Assembly (NCBI RefSeq): GCF_018390555.1
Contig: NZ_JAHBGB010000001.1
Location: 1 to 64,000 of the forward strand
Reading direction: 5' to 3'
DNA: 64,000 nt
DNA from: Ancylobacter oerskovii
GTDB lineage: Bacteria; Pseudomonadota; Alphaproteobacteria; Rhizobiales; Xanthobacteraceae
The notes below the pieces were generated by a model. The model did not search any database. It was not told the DNA's origin and worked only from the letters and a program-made list of their open reading frames with translations. The translations under genes and the position numbers were made by a program. Shown piece by piece: positions 25,308 to 34,023 of the stretch (position 1 is the first letter of the stretch; each line of letters opens with the position of its first letter).

Positions 25308-25344
25308 TCTTTCCGTTCCGCTCCTGAAGGAAGTGAGCCTCGCC

Positions 25345-26367
25345 ATGCGCGCGCTTCAACTCGTCTCCGACCGCCAGCTCGATCTCGTCGACCTGCCCGC
25401 CCCCGAAGCCCCGGCCCCCGGCGAGGTGCAGGTTTCGATCAAGGCGCTGGCGCTCAACCATATCGACGTGTGGGGCTGGCGCGGCATGGCCTTCGCCAAG
25501 CGCAAGATGCCCCTCATCGTCGGCGCCGAGGCGGTGGGCGAAGTGACCGCCATCGGCGAGGGCGTGACCCGCTTCAAGCCCGGCTCCAAGGTCGCGATGT
25601 ACGGCGCCCTCACCTGCGGCCAGTGCCGCATGTGCAAGTCCGGCCGCGACAACCTGTGCGAAGAGGTCGCCGGCGTGATGGGCTTCCATGTCGACGGCTT
25701 CGCCCGCGACCAGCTCAACATCAAGGAGCGGCTCTGCGTGCCGATCCCGGACGGGATCGACTGGGTCGACGCCGCCACCGCCCCCGTCACCTTCTCCACC
25801 GTCGAGCACATGCTGTTCGACAACGCCAAGCTGGAGCCGGGCGAGACCATTCTCGTCCACGCCGCCGGCTCGGGCATCGGCACGGTGGCGATCCGCATGG
25901 CCAAGGAGATCGGCTGCACGGTGATCACCACCGCCGGCGACGACGAGAAATGCGCCAAGGCGCTGGCGCTCGGCGCCGACCACGTCATCAACTACAAGAC
26001 CGACCGCTTCGAGCACGAGGTCCGCAAGATCACCAAGAAGAAGGGCGTCGACGTGGTGTTCGAGCATGTGGGCGCCGAGACCTGGAACGGCTCGCTGCTC
26101 TCCATGCGCCCCGGCGCGCGCCTCGTCACCTGCGGCTCGACCTCCGGCGTGTCGGTGAACATGAACCTCATGCAGCTGTTCCAGCGGCAGTACCGCATCA
26201 TCGGCTCGTTCGGCGCACCGATCCGCGCCATCGCCGACGGGCTGACCCGCATGGCGCGCGGCGTGAAGCCGGTGATCGACAGCCAGTTCGCCCTGGAAGA
26301 CTTCGCCAAGGGACTGGAGCGGCTGGAGACCCGCCGGGTGTTCGGCAAGGTCGTCATCACCTTCTGA
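25345..26367 (+). CDS. Zinc-binding alcohol dehydrogenase family protein of the VLCFA operon
   Basis: A 340-residue medium-chain dehydrogenase/reductase. The structural-zinc cysteines are in CGQCRMCKSGRDNLC, and the Rossmann loop is HAAGSGIGTVAIRMAKEIG. The conserved position between the ketosynthases and lpxXL marks it as the adh-type (adh2XL) member of the VLCFA operon, thought to act on the fatty chain as an enoyl or hydroxyacyl oxidoreductase; the exact step is not proven. ATG 25345 gives the standard start MRALQLVSDRQL; GTG 25333 is an alternative. It ends 20 bp before lpxXL. Confidence 0.87.
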   Translation: MRALQLVSDRQLDLVDLPAPEAPAPGEVQVSIKALALNHIDVWGWRGMAFAKRKMPLIVGAEAVGEVTAIGEGVTRFKPGSKVAMYGALTCGQCRMCKSGRDNLCEEVAGVMGFHVDGFARDQLNIKERLCVPIPDGIDWVDAATAPVTFSTVEHMLFDNAKLEPGETILVHAAGSGIGTVAIRMAKEIGCTVITTAGDDEKCAKALALGADHVINYKTDRFEHEVRKITKKKGVDVVFEHVGAETWNGSLLSMRPGARLVTCGSTSGVSVNMNLMQLFQRQYRIIGSFGAPIRAIADGLTRMARGVKPVIDSQFALEDFAKGLERLETRRVFGKVVITF

Positions 26368-26387
26368 TCCGACGGACGGACCCACGG

Positions 26388-27311
26388 GTGAGCACCGCCC
26401 TGCCCAATTCCAGGCTGCCTTGGCACAAGAAGCTGCGCAACGCCGTGATCTCCGGCACGGTGTGGGGAGTGGTGCGCCTGCTGCGGCTGGTGAGCGCCGA
26501 GCGGGCCGCCGAGGCCGGCGCCTTCTGGGCCAAGCTGATCGGCCCCCGCACCTCCGTGCACCAGCGGGCGCTGCGCAATCTGCGCCGCGCCTACCCTGAG
26601 AAGACCGAGGCCGAGCGCGAGGCGATCGCGCGGGGCATGTGGGACAATATGGGCCGCGTCGGCGGCGAGTTCGTCCATCTCGACCACATCTGGCAGTACA
26701 ATATGTGGGAACCGGCCAAGAGCCGGATCGAGGTGTCGGGCGCGACGCAGTTCATCGCCATGCGCTATGACGGCAAGCCGGCGCTGATCTTCACCGCGCA
26801 TCTCGCCAATTGGGAACTGCCGGCCATCGCCGCCGCCGCCCAGGGCCTCGACAGCGCGGTGCTGTTCCGCCCGCCGGACAATGATTTCCTCGCCGAATTG
26901 CTGCTCGACCAGCGCGCCAAGGTGATGGGCAACCTCGTCGCCGCCTCGCATGTGGCGGTATTCGAGCTCGCCGCCGTGCTCGACCAGGGCAAGCATCTCG
27001 GTATCCTCGTCGACCAGGACCGGCGCGGCGGGCCGGTGGTGAACTTCTTCGGCCATCCCTGCACAGCGAACCCGACCATCGCCCGCCTCGCCCGGCTCTA
27101 TGAGTGCCCGGTGCACGGGGTGCGGGTGATCCGGCTGCCCGGCGGGCGCTTCCGCATCACCTGCACGCCGCCGCTCGACCTGCCGCGCGACGCCAACGGC
27201 AAGATCGACGTCGACGCCTCGATGCAGGCGATCACCTCGGTGGTCGAGGGCTGGGTGCGCGAGCATCCCGAGCAGTGGACCTGGTTCTACCGCCGCTGGC
27301 GCGAGCCGTAG
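26388..27311 (+). CDS. lpxXL: Very-long-chain lipid A acyltransferase LpxXL
   Basis: A 307-residue LpxL/HtrB-family acyltransferase. The catalytic HX4E motif is in AHLANWELP, preceded by the FTA strand. DQDRRGGPVVNFFGHPC is the second substrate-loop motif, and the C-terminus EHPEQWTWFYRRW is diagnostic of the family. An N-terminal hydrophobic stretch (VWGVVRLLRLV) anchors it to the inner membrane. It transfers the very-long hydroxy acyl chain from AcpXL to lipid A and closes the operon. The GTG at 26388 is the only start that fits. It is convergent with the VOC gene, 9 bp apart. Confidence 0.93.
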   Translation: MSTALPNSRLPWHKKLRNAVISGTVWGVVRLLRLVSAERAAEAGAFWAKLIGPRTSVHQRALRNLRRAYPEKTEAEREAIARGMWDNMGRVGGEFVHLDHIWQYNMWEPAKSRIEVSGATQFIAMRYDGKPALIFTAHLANWELPAIAAAAQGLDSAVLFRPPDNDFLAELLLDQRAKVMGNLVAASHVAVFELAAVLDQGKHLGILVDQDRRGGPVVNFFGHPCTANPTIARLARLYECPVHGVRVIRLPGGRFRITCTPPLDLPRDANGKIDVDASMQAITSVVEGWVREHPEQWTWFYRRWREP

Positions 27312-27320
27312 CGCGCCGGC

Positions 27321-27710
27321 CTACTCCGCCGCGTGGCAGCAGACGCAGAGCTTGTTGCCGTCGGGGTCGCGGACATAGGCGCCGTAATAGTTCGGATGAT
27401 AGTGCGGGCGCAGGCCCGGCGCGCCCTCGTCGCGGCCGCCGAGCTCCAGCGCGAAGGCGTGCCAGCGGGCGACCGTCGCCCGGTCCGGGGCGAGGAAGGC
27501 CGTCATCTGGCCATTGCCGGGATCGTGGGTGCCGTCGAACGGGGCGCCAATGAGGAAGAGCGGCCGGTCGGCATCGGCGGGCTTCCAGCCGGCCCAGCGG
27601 CTTTCCGGCTCGGCGAATTTGAGCGCCAGCCCGAGCATCTCCATCAGCGGCGCGTAGAAGGCCAGGGCACGTTCGTAATCGCTCACGCCGATACGCACAT
27701 GCGAGAACAT
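27321..27710 (-). CDS. VOC family (glyoxalase/bleomycin-resistance fold) protein
   Basis: A 129-residue single-domain VOC protein. It opens MFSHVRIGVSDYERALAFYA, the standard betaalphabetabetabeta entry, and closes with YHPNYYGAYVRDPDGNKLC, where Glu/His-type metal ligands are partly replaced. GGGGGAGG lies before ATG 27710. It is the last minus-strand gene after the nitrilase cluster, 40 bp downstream of the Pnap_2097-like gene, and may simply be read through from it. Its substrate is unknown. It could also be an independent housekeeping gene. Confidence 0.82.
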   Translation of the reverse strand: MFSHVRIGVSDYERALAFYAPLMEMLGLALKFAEPESRWAGWKPADADRPLFLIGAPFDGTHDPGNGQMTAFLAPDRATVARWHAFALELGGRDEGAPGLRPHYHPNYYGAYVRDPDGNKLCVCCHAAE

Positions 27711-27750
27711 CGTCGCCTCCCCCACCCGCGGCCGGATGCCGGCCCTGCGC

Positions 27751-28590
27751 CTAGATCGCTTGTAGCGGCGCCGGAGCGAACGCGCCATGACGGCGGGTGA
27801 CGATCTCCGCCATCCGCGCGCCGTCCGAGGCCCGATGCAGCTCAGCGGCGATACGCAGCTCGTCCACTCCCCCGGGCAGCAGGCGGGTGCGGACATCGAT
27901 GCTGTCGCCGGCATCGAGATTGGCGTGGAAGCGGACGATACGCTCGCCCACCGGCAGGCCGGACGCCGGCAGCCAGCCCGCCGCGTGCAGCGCGCGCTCG
28001 GCGATGGCGACATAGGCAGGGAAATACAGGAAGCCGGCGCCGTTGAAATCCTCCGGCGGACAGGGCGTGAAGGAGAAATCGGCCGATGGCCCCTCCCCCT
28101 CGTCGAGCGCCGGCGGCTCCGGCTGCGCGCGCTCCCACAGCGGCAGCTCGGCGAGGCCGGGCACCTCGACCCGGCAGACGCGCCGGTTCGAGCCGTCCTC
28201 GCGACGGATGAAGGCGGACACCAGCGTCACCAGCCCCAGCGCCTCGCCACCGGCCTCCAATTCGTGCCGGCTGATCAGCTGGGTGCGCGACAGGCGCCAC
28301 AGCCGCGAGCGGATGACGAGGACGGCGTCCTCGCGCGCCAGATCGAGCCGGGCCGCCTCCAGCCGGAGATGACGGAAGGCGGCATAGACGCGGTTGCCCT
28401 CCCGATCCTCCACCGCCGAGGGCGGGCAGCCGAGGCGATCGGCCAGCATCTGCCAGTGGAGATCGCCGAGCTGCTTGAGCAGCCAGCTCTCCGAGAGCCC
28501 GCCGGGCACCAGATGCGGCATGCCGAGCCGCAGCACGGTCTGCAATCCCGGCTCCATGACGAGGCGATGCGCGGGGGCGAGGAAGCTCAT
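27751..28590 (-). CDS. Pnap_2097 family protein (LnmK-like double hot-dog)
   Basis: A 279-residue protein from ATG 28590. It has no transmembrane segment. The sequence (MEPGLQTVLRLGMPHLVPGG, SRTQLISRHELEAGGEALG, FNGAGFLYFPAYVAIAERAL) matches the Pnap_2097 family, distant relatives of the LnmK acyltransferase/decarboxylase that tailor thioester-bound chains. Members occur at the end of nitrilase (MSMEG_0565-0572) clusters, as here, 4 bp after the flavin oxidoreductase. An acyl-thioester substrate for this pathway is therefore plausible, but that is inference. The frame continues upstream of 28590 only as overlap with the neighbouring gene. Confidence 0.78.
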   Translation of the reverse strand: MSFLAPAHRLVMEPGLQTVLRLGMPHLVPGGLSESWLLKQLGDLHWQMLADRLGCPPSAVEDREGNRVYAAFRHLRLEAARLDLAREDAVLVIRSRLWRLSRTQLISRHELEAGGEALGLVTLVSAFIRREDGSNRRVCRVEVPGLAELPLWERAQPEPPALDEGEGPSADFSFTPCPPEDFNGAGFLYFPAYVAIAERALHAAGWLPASGLPVGERIVRFHANLDAGDSIDVRTRLLPGGVDELRIAAELHRASDGARMAEIVTRRHGAFAPAPLQAI

Positions 28591-28594
28591 GGCG

Positions 28595-29869
28595 CTACCC
28601 CGCCTGCGCGAGCAGCTGGCGCGGCGCCGACACCGCGCCGACGAGATGCTCAACCACATGCTCGGCATCGGCGGCGACGCCGAGGAAACGGCCCGAGCCC
28701 CAGGTCCACAGCCAGGGCAGGCCGAGCACATAGAGGCCGGGCACATGGGTGACGCCGCGCCGCTGCACGGGATAGCCGATGCCGTCGAAGATCGGCAGGC
28801 CGACGAAGGACCAGTCCGGCCGGAAGCCGGTGGCCCAGATGACGCTGGTGATGCCGGCGCCCGCGAGGTCGAGTTCGGCCGGCTCCTCCGCCGGCTCCCA
28901 CAGCGGGACATAGACCGAGGCCGGCGGCGCCTCGATGGCCTTCTCGGCGATGTGACGGTCGATCAGCGCGTTGATGCCGTTATAGACCTTGTCTGCGGCG
29001 TCGAGATTGGTCTTGAGGTCGGCGGCGAACCGCATGCGCCCACCGGAGACGCCCTGCACCCGGCCATAGAGCGCCATGCCGTCCAGCGCGAAGCGGCGCA
29101 GATCGATGTCGCGGCCGCCGTCGCGGCCGGTGAGATAGTGGTTGGTGTCGTGCCGCTTCTTGCCCATACCGTCATCGGCGACGGTGATGGCGTATTGGCC
29201 GATGTCCCACAGCCAGTCCACCACGTCGCGGCCGCGATAGAAGCGGGCGCAGCGCGGCGCGTTGCCGGTGGCGAGGTGCACCTTGCGCCCGGCGAGGTGC
29301 AGGTCCTCGGCGATCTGCGCGCCGGACTGGCCGGAGCCCACCACCATCACCGCGCCCGGCGGCAGGGCGGCGGCGCTGCGGTAGTCGACGGTGTGCATCT
29401 GCACGATGTCGTCCGGCAGCCGCTCGGCGGCGCGGGGAATGGAGGGCGTGCCATAGAGGCTGGTGGCGAGGATCACCGCATCGGCGGTGAAGGTGCCGGC
29501 TGAGGTCTCCACCCGGAAGCCGCTGCCGTGGCGCTCCACCGCGGTGACGGCGGTGTGCTCGAGGATCGGCGGCTTCACCTTGGCGCGGAAGCGGTCGAGA
29601 TAGCCGAGGATCTCGTGCTTCACCATGAAGCCGTTGGGGTCGTCGCCGTCATAGGGATGGCCGGGAAGCTGGCACTGCCAGTTCGGCGTGACCAGGCAGA
29701 ACGCGTCCCAGCGCTCGTCGCACCATTTGTGCATGGCGGTCTTCTTCTCGACGACGAGATGGTCGATGCCGGCACGGGTGAGATGGAAGGAGGCGGACAG
29801 GCCGGCCTGGCCGCCGCCGACGACGATGCAGCCATAATGGGCGCCGTCATGCGGGTTGCGCGTGGTCAT
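28595..29869 (-). CDS. MSMEG_0569 family flavin-dependent oxidoreductase
   Basis: A 424-residue flavoprotein monooxygenase-like enzyme. The FAD loop is CIVVGGGQAGLSASFHLTRA, the NADPH loop MVVGSGQSGAQIAEDL, and the ATG-type motif SVIWATGFRPDW. HKWCDERWDAFCLVTPNW is typical of the Nit1C-associated group. The ATG overlaps the end of the MSMEG_0570-like gene by 4 bp. In this cluster it is the candidate for the oxidation step, perhaps on a nitrile or aldoxime-type intermediate; no substrate is proven. The open frame upstream of 29869 is only the neighbour's other frame. Confidence 0.9.
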   Translation of the reverse strand: MTTRNPHDGAHYGCIVVGGGQAGLSASFHLTRAGIDHLVVEKKTAMHKWCDERWDAFCLVTPNWQCQLPGHPYDGDDPNGFMVKHEILGYLDRFRAKVKPPILEHTAVTAVERHGSGFRVETSAGTFTADAVILATSLYGTPSIPRAAERLPDDIVQMHTVDYRSAAALPPGAVMVVGSGQSGAQIAEDLHLAGRKVHLATGNAPRCARFYRGRDVVDWLWDIGQYAITVADDGMGKKRHDTNHYLTGRDGGRDIDLRRFALDGMALYGRVQGVSGGRMRFAADLKTNLDAADKVYNGINALIDRHIAEKAIEAPPASVYVPLWEPAEEPAELDLAGAGITSVIWATGFRPDWSFVGLPIFDGIGYPVQRRGVTHVPGLYVLGLPWLWTWGSGRFLGVAADAEHVVEHLVGAVSAPRQLLAQAG

Positions 29870-30183
29870 CGGGCGGATCCTTGGGCAAATCCTTGGGGAA
29901 GCAGGAAGCGGAGGCAGGCGACCTGCGCCTGCGGGTGATCGGCGAAGAGGGCGGCGCGGCTCTCCAGCCGCGCCAGCTGGCCGAGCGCCAGCGAGCAGGG
30001 ATGGCCGTAACGGGCGGCCACCCGCTCCGAGGCGAGGGTGAGCGACGTGCGGGCGCGGGCCATGAACTCGGCCAGCGGATAGACCTCGCCCTCCTCGAAA
30101 TGGTCGCGGATGACGAGGGAGGGCGAGTAGCACTCCTCCGTCGTGCCGTCCGGCCAGGTTATGCGGAACCTCATCTCAGGCAT
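29866..30183 (-). CDS. MSMEG_0570 family nitrogen starvation response protein
   Basis: A 105-residue small soluble protein. MPEMRFRITWPDGTTEECYS then SLVIRDHFEEGEVYPLAEFM is characteristic of the MSMEG_0570 family found only in nitrilase clusters. The biochemical role is unknown. Start ATG 30183 matches the usual MPEM opening and overlaps the glycosyltransferase gene by 8 bp; ATG 30174 would avoid the overlap. It overlaps the flavin oxidoreductase gene by 4 bp at the other end. Confidence 0.85.
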   Translation of the reverse strand: MPEMRFRITWPDGTTEECYSPSLVIRDHFEEGEVYPLAEFMARARTSLTLASERVAARYGHPCSLALGQLARLESRAALFADHPQAQVACLRFLLPQGFAQGSAR

Positions 30184-31339
30184 GGAGCGATCTCCGGGCG
30201 ATCTCCGCGAAGCGGATGTAAAGGGGCAGGTGCGCCTGGGCGACGCGCGCCCAGTCATGACGGGCGGCGACGTCGAAGCCGCGCGGGACGAAGGCGCCGC
30301 GCGCTCCGGGGCGCAAAGCGAGCGCCATGGCATCGGCGATGGCGGCGGGGCGCTGCGGATCGCACCAGATCGCCTCGTCATCGGCGAGATAGCCGGTGAA
30401 GGGGGCGATGCGGGAGACGACCACCGGGAGGCCGGATGCCATCGCCTCCAGCACGCAGAGGCCGAAGCCCTCCTTCACCGAGGCGAAGACGAGCGCGTCG
30501 GCGAGCCGGTAGAGGCGCGGCATGTCGGCATCGGCCAGCGGGCCGGTGACATGGATGCCGTGGCCGCCCGCCTGTGCCAGCCGAGCGGCGAATTCCTCCT
30601 GATAGGCGCCATGGTCCAGCAGCGAGGCGCCGCCGGCGATCACCAGCTCGGCCTTCGGATGCAAGGCGCGCAATTGCAGGAAGGCCTCGAGAATGCGCAG
30701 CGTGTTCTTGCGCGCCTCGATGCCGCCCACCGCCAGCAGTACCGGCCCGTCGCCGAGGCCGAGCCGGACGCGCAACGCCCCCTCCCCGCCATCCGGCTGC
30801 GGCCGGAAGCGGGCGAGGTCGACGCCATTGCCGGAAAGCGCGGCGGCGAGGCCGTAAGTCTCCGCGAGATGCGTCTGCCAGAGATGGCTGACCGCGAACC
30901 AGCCGTCGGCGGCCCGGATGGCGCGCTCCTGCAAGGCGGCGAGGCGCGGATCGGTGAAGGTGTCGATGTGGTGCACGGTGCGCAGGAAGCCGGGGATCGC
31001 GCCCCGCTGCTTCAGGGTCGCCAGCGCATTGCCGGAAATACCGTCATGGGCGTGGAAGAGATCGAAGCCCTCGGTGCCCTCGCTCTCGAAATGGGCGACA
31101 TAGTCGGCGATGCGCTGCTCGACCATCGCCGTCATGCCGGCCGGGGCCGGGCCGGCCTTGAAGGCCACCGCCTCGCAGGCCGGCGCGCGGAAGAAGCCGG
31201 CGCCCCCGGCGTCGGGGGCGAACAGCACCGGGCGATGGCCGAGCGCCGCCAGCGCCTCGCACAGCGACATCGCATGCACGACGCCGCCGCGCGGATTGGT
31301 GGAATGGGTGAGCATGGCGATGCGCAGGGAACGCGCCAT
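30176..31339 (-). CDS. MSMEG_0565 family glycosyltransferase (GT4 type)
   Basis: A 387-residue GT-B glycosyltransferase. The N-terminal RIAMLTHSTNPRGGVVHAM carries the acceptor glycine loop. The C-terminal half has AVGGIEARKNTLRILEAF and the nucleotide-sugar E-x7-E motif SVKEGFGLCVLEAMASGLPV of the GT4 family. Position and sequence fit the MSMEG_0565 member of nitrilase clusters, implying that the unknown cluster product is glycosylated. Its ATG at 31339 overlaps the AIR-synthase stop by one base. No export gene is seen. Confidence 0.9.
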   Translation of the reverse strand: MARSLRIAMLTHSTNPRGGVVHAMSLCEALAALGHRPVLFAPDAGGAGFFRAPACEAVAFKAGPAPAGMTAMVEQRIADYVAHFESEGTEGFDLFHAHDGISGNALATLKQRGAIPGFLRTVHHIDTFTDPRLAALQERAIRAADGWFAVSHLWQTHLAETYGLAAALSGNGVDLARFRPQPDGGEGALRVRLGLGDGPVLLAVGGIEARKNTLRILEAFLQLRALHPKAELVIAGGASLLDHGAYQEEFAARLAQAGGHGIHVTGPLADADMPRLYRLADALVFASVKEGFGLCVLEAMASGLPVVVSRIAPFTGYLADDEAIWCDPQRPAAIADAMALALRPGARGAFVPRGFDVAARHDWARVAQAHLPLYIRFAEIARRSLHA

Positions 31340-32328
31340 CACGCCATCTCCGCCTGTGCGAGGTCCGGCGTGCCGAGCCCCATCAGCCGCTCGGCGGCAT
31401 AATCGCGGACGACCGCGCGGTGCGGGCCGCTCGACACGCTCACGGCATGGCCGGCGGAGACGGTGCCGATGGTCGCGGCGGCGATGTCGCGGTCGGCGAA
31501 CAGCGAGAGGATCGCCGGCACGTCCGCCGGCGTCGCCGTGATGAGGAAGCCGAAGCTCGGGAAGCTGCGCAGCCAGCGCGGGAGCTCGACGCCCGCCGGC
31601 AGCGGGATGGCGTCGAGGTCGACGTCGATGGCGACGCCGGAGCATTCCGCCAGCATCACCGCCGTGCCGACGAGGCCGGCCTGGCTGATGTCCTTGGCGG
31701 CGCGGGAGAGGCCGCGCTCGGCGATTTCCGGCAGCAGCGCGAGATCCGCGCGCAGGCGCTCCGGCGGGGCGGCCAAGGCCGCCTGCCAGTTGTCGAAGGG
31801 TTCGCGATAGCTGCCCCGCGCATCGATGGCGGCGATCAGCACCTCGCCGGGGCGGGCGTCGAAGCTGGTGAGCAGGCGCGGACCGGCTCGGCCGAGCACC
31901 GCCACCGCGAGCTGCTCCTGCGCGGTGTGCAGGTTGGAATGCCCGCCGACGATCGGCACGCCATAGGCCTGCGAGGCCGCCCGCATGCCGTCGAGCACGG
32001 CGGCGGCGCTGTCGCCATCCTTGGCCCACACCGCGTCGACCACCGCGAGCGGGCGGCCGCCCATGGCGGCGATGTCGGAGAGGTTCACCATCACCCCGCA
32101 CCAGCCGGCGAACCACGGATCGGCGGCGACGAAGCCGTTGATGAAGCCCTCGATGGCGAACAGGAGGTGCCCGTCGCCGTCCGGGATCGCCGCGCAGTCG
32201 TCGCCCACCGGCACCTGCGCGCCGGATAATCCGAGGCGCGCGGCAACCTCGCCGATCTCCGCCTTGGCTCTCAGACCGGCATTGGCGCGCAATTCCTCGA
32301 CGAGGGTGGCGAAGGCGATGGCGTCCAT
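31339..32328 (-). CDS. Sll0787 family AIR-synthase-like protein
   Basis: A 329-residue PurM/SelD-superfamily ATP-dependent protein. Residues 57-63 (PVGDDCAAI) form the ATP-binding Asp motif. VMVNLSDIAAMGGRPLAVVD and VGGHSNLH are the AIR-synthase family landmarks, and KDISQAGLVGTAVML begins the second domain. The Sll0787 group occurs in nitrilase clusters next to the GNAT gene, exactly as here (1 bp between them). PurM relatives activate an amide or carbonyl with ATP, so an ATP-driven ring closure or amidation step is possible (inference). Confidence 0.9.
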   Translation of the reverse strand: MDAIAFATLVEELRANAGLRAKAEIGEVAARLGLSGAQVPVGDDCAAIPDGDGHLLFAIEGFINGFVAADPWFAGWCGVMVNLSDIAAMGGRPLAVVDAVWAKDGDSAAAVLDGMRAASQAYGVPIVGGHSNLHTAQEQLAVAVLGRAGPRLLTSFDARPGEVLIAAIDARGSYREPFDNWQAALAAPPERLRADLALLPEIAERGLSRAAKDISQAGLVGTAVMLAECSGVAIDVDLDAIPLPAGVELPRWLRSFPSFGFLITATPADVPAILSLFADRDIAAATIGTVSAGHAVSVSSGPHRAVVRDYAAERLMGLGTPDLAQAEMA

Positions 32329-32329
32329 C

Positions 32330-32884
32330 TCAGGCCGCCTTTCTGGGCAGCGCCACGAAGCCGAATTCCGGCTTGAAGCAGGGCGGGTAATACGCGAGGT
32401 CGGCCTGCATGCGGAAATGCCGGCGGCCGTGCAGCTCGACCTCCTCGACGATGCGCCAGTGCAGCCGGCGGAACAGCAGCGCGTTCTGCTCCTGCACATG
32501 GGCGAGGAAGGTCGTGCAGCCCATGGCGTGGGCGGAGGAGACGGCGAGCCTGATCAGCGTCGCCCCCAGCGCGCCGACGCTGCGATAATCGGCATCGACC
32601 GCGAGGCGCGAGCCCCACCAGGTGCCGGGCGCTTCCTCATGGATGCGCACCGTGCCGACCACCCGGTCGGCCGCCACCCCCATCATGGCCAGCGCGACGA
32701 TCGGGATGGCGTAGTCGTCGATGCCGTCGCGGTCATCGCCCGCGAACAGGCCCTGCTCGCCGCAGAACACCGCGCGGCGCAGGGCATAGGCGCCCTCGCG
32801 CTCCCAGCGCGAGGCCGAGAACTTCACCTGATAGGCGCTGGCGACGAAAGGCTGCGGGTGCGGGACGCCTCCATCGATGATCAT
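32330..32884 (-). CDS. MSMEG_0567/Sll0786 family N-acetyltransferase
   Basis: A 184-residue GNAT-fold protein. EREGAYALRRAVFCGEQGLF is the opening strand-helix. VVGTVRIHEEAPGTWWGSRL is the central beta sheet and YRSVGALGATLIRLAVSSAH the acetyl-CoA loop. Family and place in the gene order match the Sll0786 member of Nit1C clusters. It overlaps the radical SAM gene by 4 bp and is followed after 1 bp by the AIR-synthase-like gene. The acetyl acceptor is unknown. Confidence 0.9.
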   Translation of the reverse strand: MIIDGGVPHPQPFVASAYQVKFSASRWEREGAYALRRAVFCGEQGLFAGDDRDGIDDYAIPIVALAMMGVAADRVVGTVRIHEEAPGTWWGSRLAVDADYRSVGALGATLIRLAVSSAHAMGCTTFLAHVQEQNALLFRRLHWRIVEEVELHGRRHFRMQADLAYYPPCFKPEFGFVALPRKAA

Positions 32885-34023
32885 GGTGCCAGCCTCCGCT
32901 CATAGGTGGCGAGCGCCGAGCAGGCGCCGCAGCGCCCGCAGCCGGCCTTGATGTCGGTGGCCTTCAGCCCGCTTGTCACCAGCATCCGCGACAGCGGCGC
33001 CAGGATGGAGTTCATGAAGGCGGAGGACGGCGTCGGGTAGCTTTCCAGCGGCGTGCCGGAGATCGGCACGAACGGCACCACGAAGGGATAGACGCCCAGC
33101 GCGACCAGCTTCTCGCTGATGGCAAGGATCGCCTCGGCGGTGTCGCCGAGCCCGGCAAGGATGTAGGTCGACACCTGCCCGCGGCCGAACACCGGCACCG
33201 CCGCGGCGAAGGCCTCCATGTATCTCTCGACCGACACCTGCGCCTTGCCCGGCATGATGCGCTGGCGCACCCCCTCGGTGACGGCCTCCAGATGCATGCC
33301 CAGCGCATCGGCGCCGGCGTCCTTCAGCCGCTGGAACCAGCCGAAATCCTCCGGCGGCTCGCTCTGCACCTGCACCGGCAAATCGACCGCCGCCTTCACC
33401 GCCCGCACGCTCTCGGCGAGGATGGCGCAGCCGCGGTCGTCGCCCTTCGGCGTGCCGGTGGTCATCACCATGTGCTTGACGCCATCGAGCTCGACGGCCG
33501 CCTTCGCCACCTCGGCGAGCTGCGCCGGCGTCTTGTGGGCGATGGTGCGCCCGGCCGCCAGCGACTGGCCGATGGAGCAGAACTGGCAGGTCTTGGTGCG
33601 GCTCTGGTAGCGGATGCAGGTCTGCAGCACCGTGGTCGCCAGCACGTCGCGCCCGTGCAGTACGGCGATCTTGCTGTAGGGGATGCCGTCCGCCGTGGTG
33701 AGGTCGTAGAAGCGCGGCCGCGCCGGGAAGCTCACCTCGCCGACTCTGCGGCCGTCGCGGATGATGCGGCTGCGCCCGGCCTCGTCGGGCTTCTCCACCA
33801 CATAGGGGCTGTCGAAGGCCGGCGCGGTGTGGACGGGCACCATCACCGTCATGCCGTCCAGCGTCAGCGCCTTGTGGTCGGAGGGCCCGGCGCCGCCGCG
33901 ACGGCTCTCCAGCCCGGCCTTCGGATCAGACAGCCGCGCGCCGAAGGATTGCAGTTCGCTGATCAGAAGCTCGGTCGGCAGATCCTGCGTCGGATTCGTC
34001 GGCAAGGAGGTCTGGTCTTCCAT
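32881..34023 (-). CDS. MSMEG_0568 family radical SAM protein
   Basis: A 380-residue radical SAM enzyme. The cluster cysteines are 136, 146 and 149 in [20 protein letters not shown], a CX9CX2C spacing instead of the canonical CX3CX2[15 protein letters not shown] is the SAM GGE-like region. The C-terminus has a second cysteine set CGRCGAC (362, 365, 368), which could hold an auxiliary iron-sulfur cluster. The start is uncertain: ATG 34023 makes a 98-bp overlap with the end of the nitrilase gene in a different frame, and GTG 34062 a larger one; no later good start exists. It is a core member of nitrilase clusters, reaction unknown. Confidence 0.87.
   Translation of the reverse strand: MEDQTSLPTNPTQDLPTELLISELQSFGARLSDPKAGLESRRGGAGPSDHKALTLDGMTVMVPVHTAPAFDSPYVVEKPDEAGRSRIIRDGRRVGEVSFPARPRFYDLTTADGIPYSKIAVLHGRDVLATTVLQTCIRYQSRTKTCQFCSIGQSLAAGRTIAHKTPAQLAEVAKAAVELDGVKHMVMTTGTPKGDDRGCAILAESVRAVKAAVDLPVQVQSEPPEDFGWFQRLKDAGADALGMHLEAVTEGVRQRIMPGKAQVSVERYMEAFAAAVPVFGRGQVSTYILAGLGDTAEAILAISEKLVALGVYPFVVPFVPISGTPLESYPTPSSAFMNSILAPLSRMLVTSGLKATDIKAGCGRCGACSALATYERRLAP

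Noticed and set aside
28912-30133. Longer versions of the nitrilase-cluster frames reaching into upstream genes
   Set aside because: Each family's usual N-terminus and coupled start codon lies well inside; the extensions are other frames of neighbouring genes.
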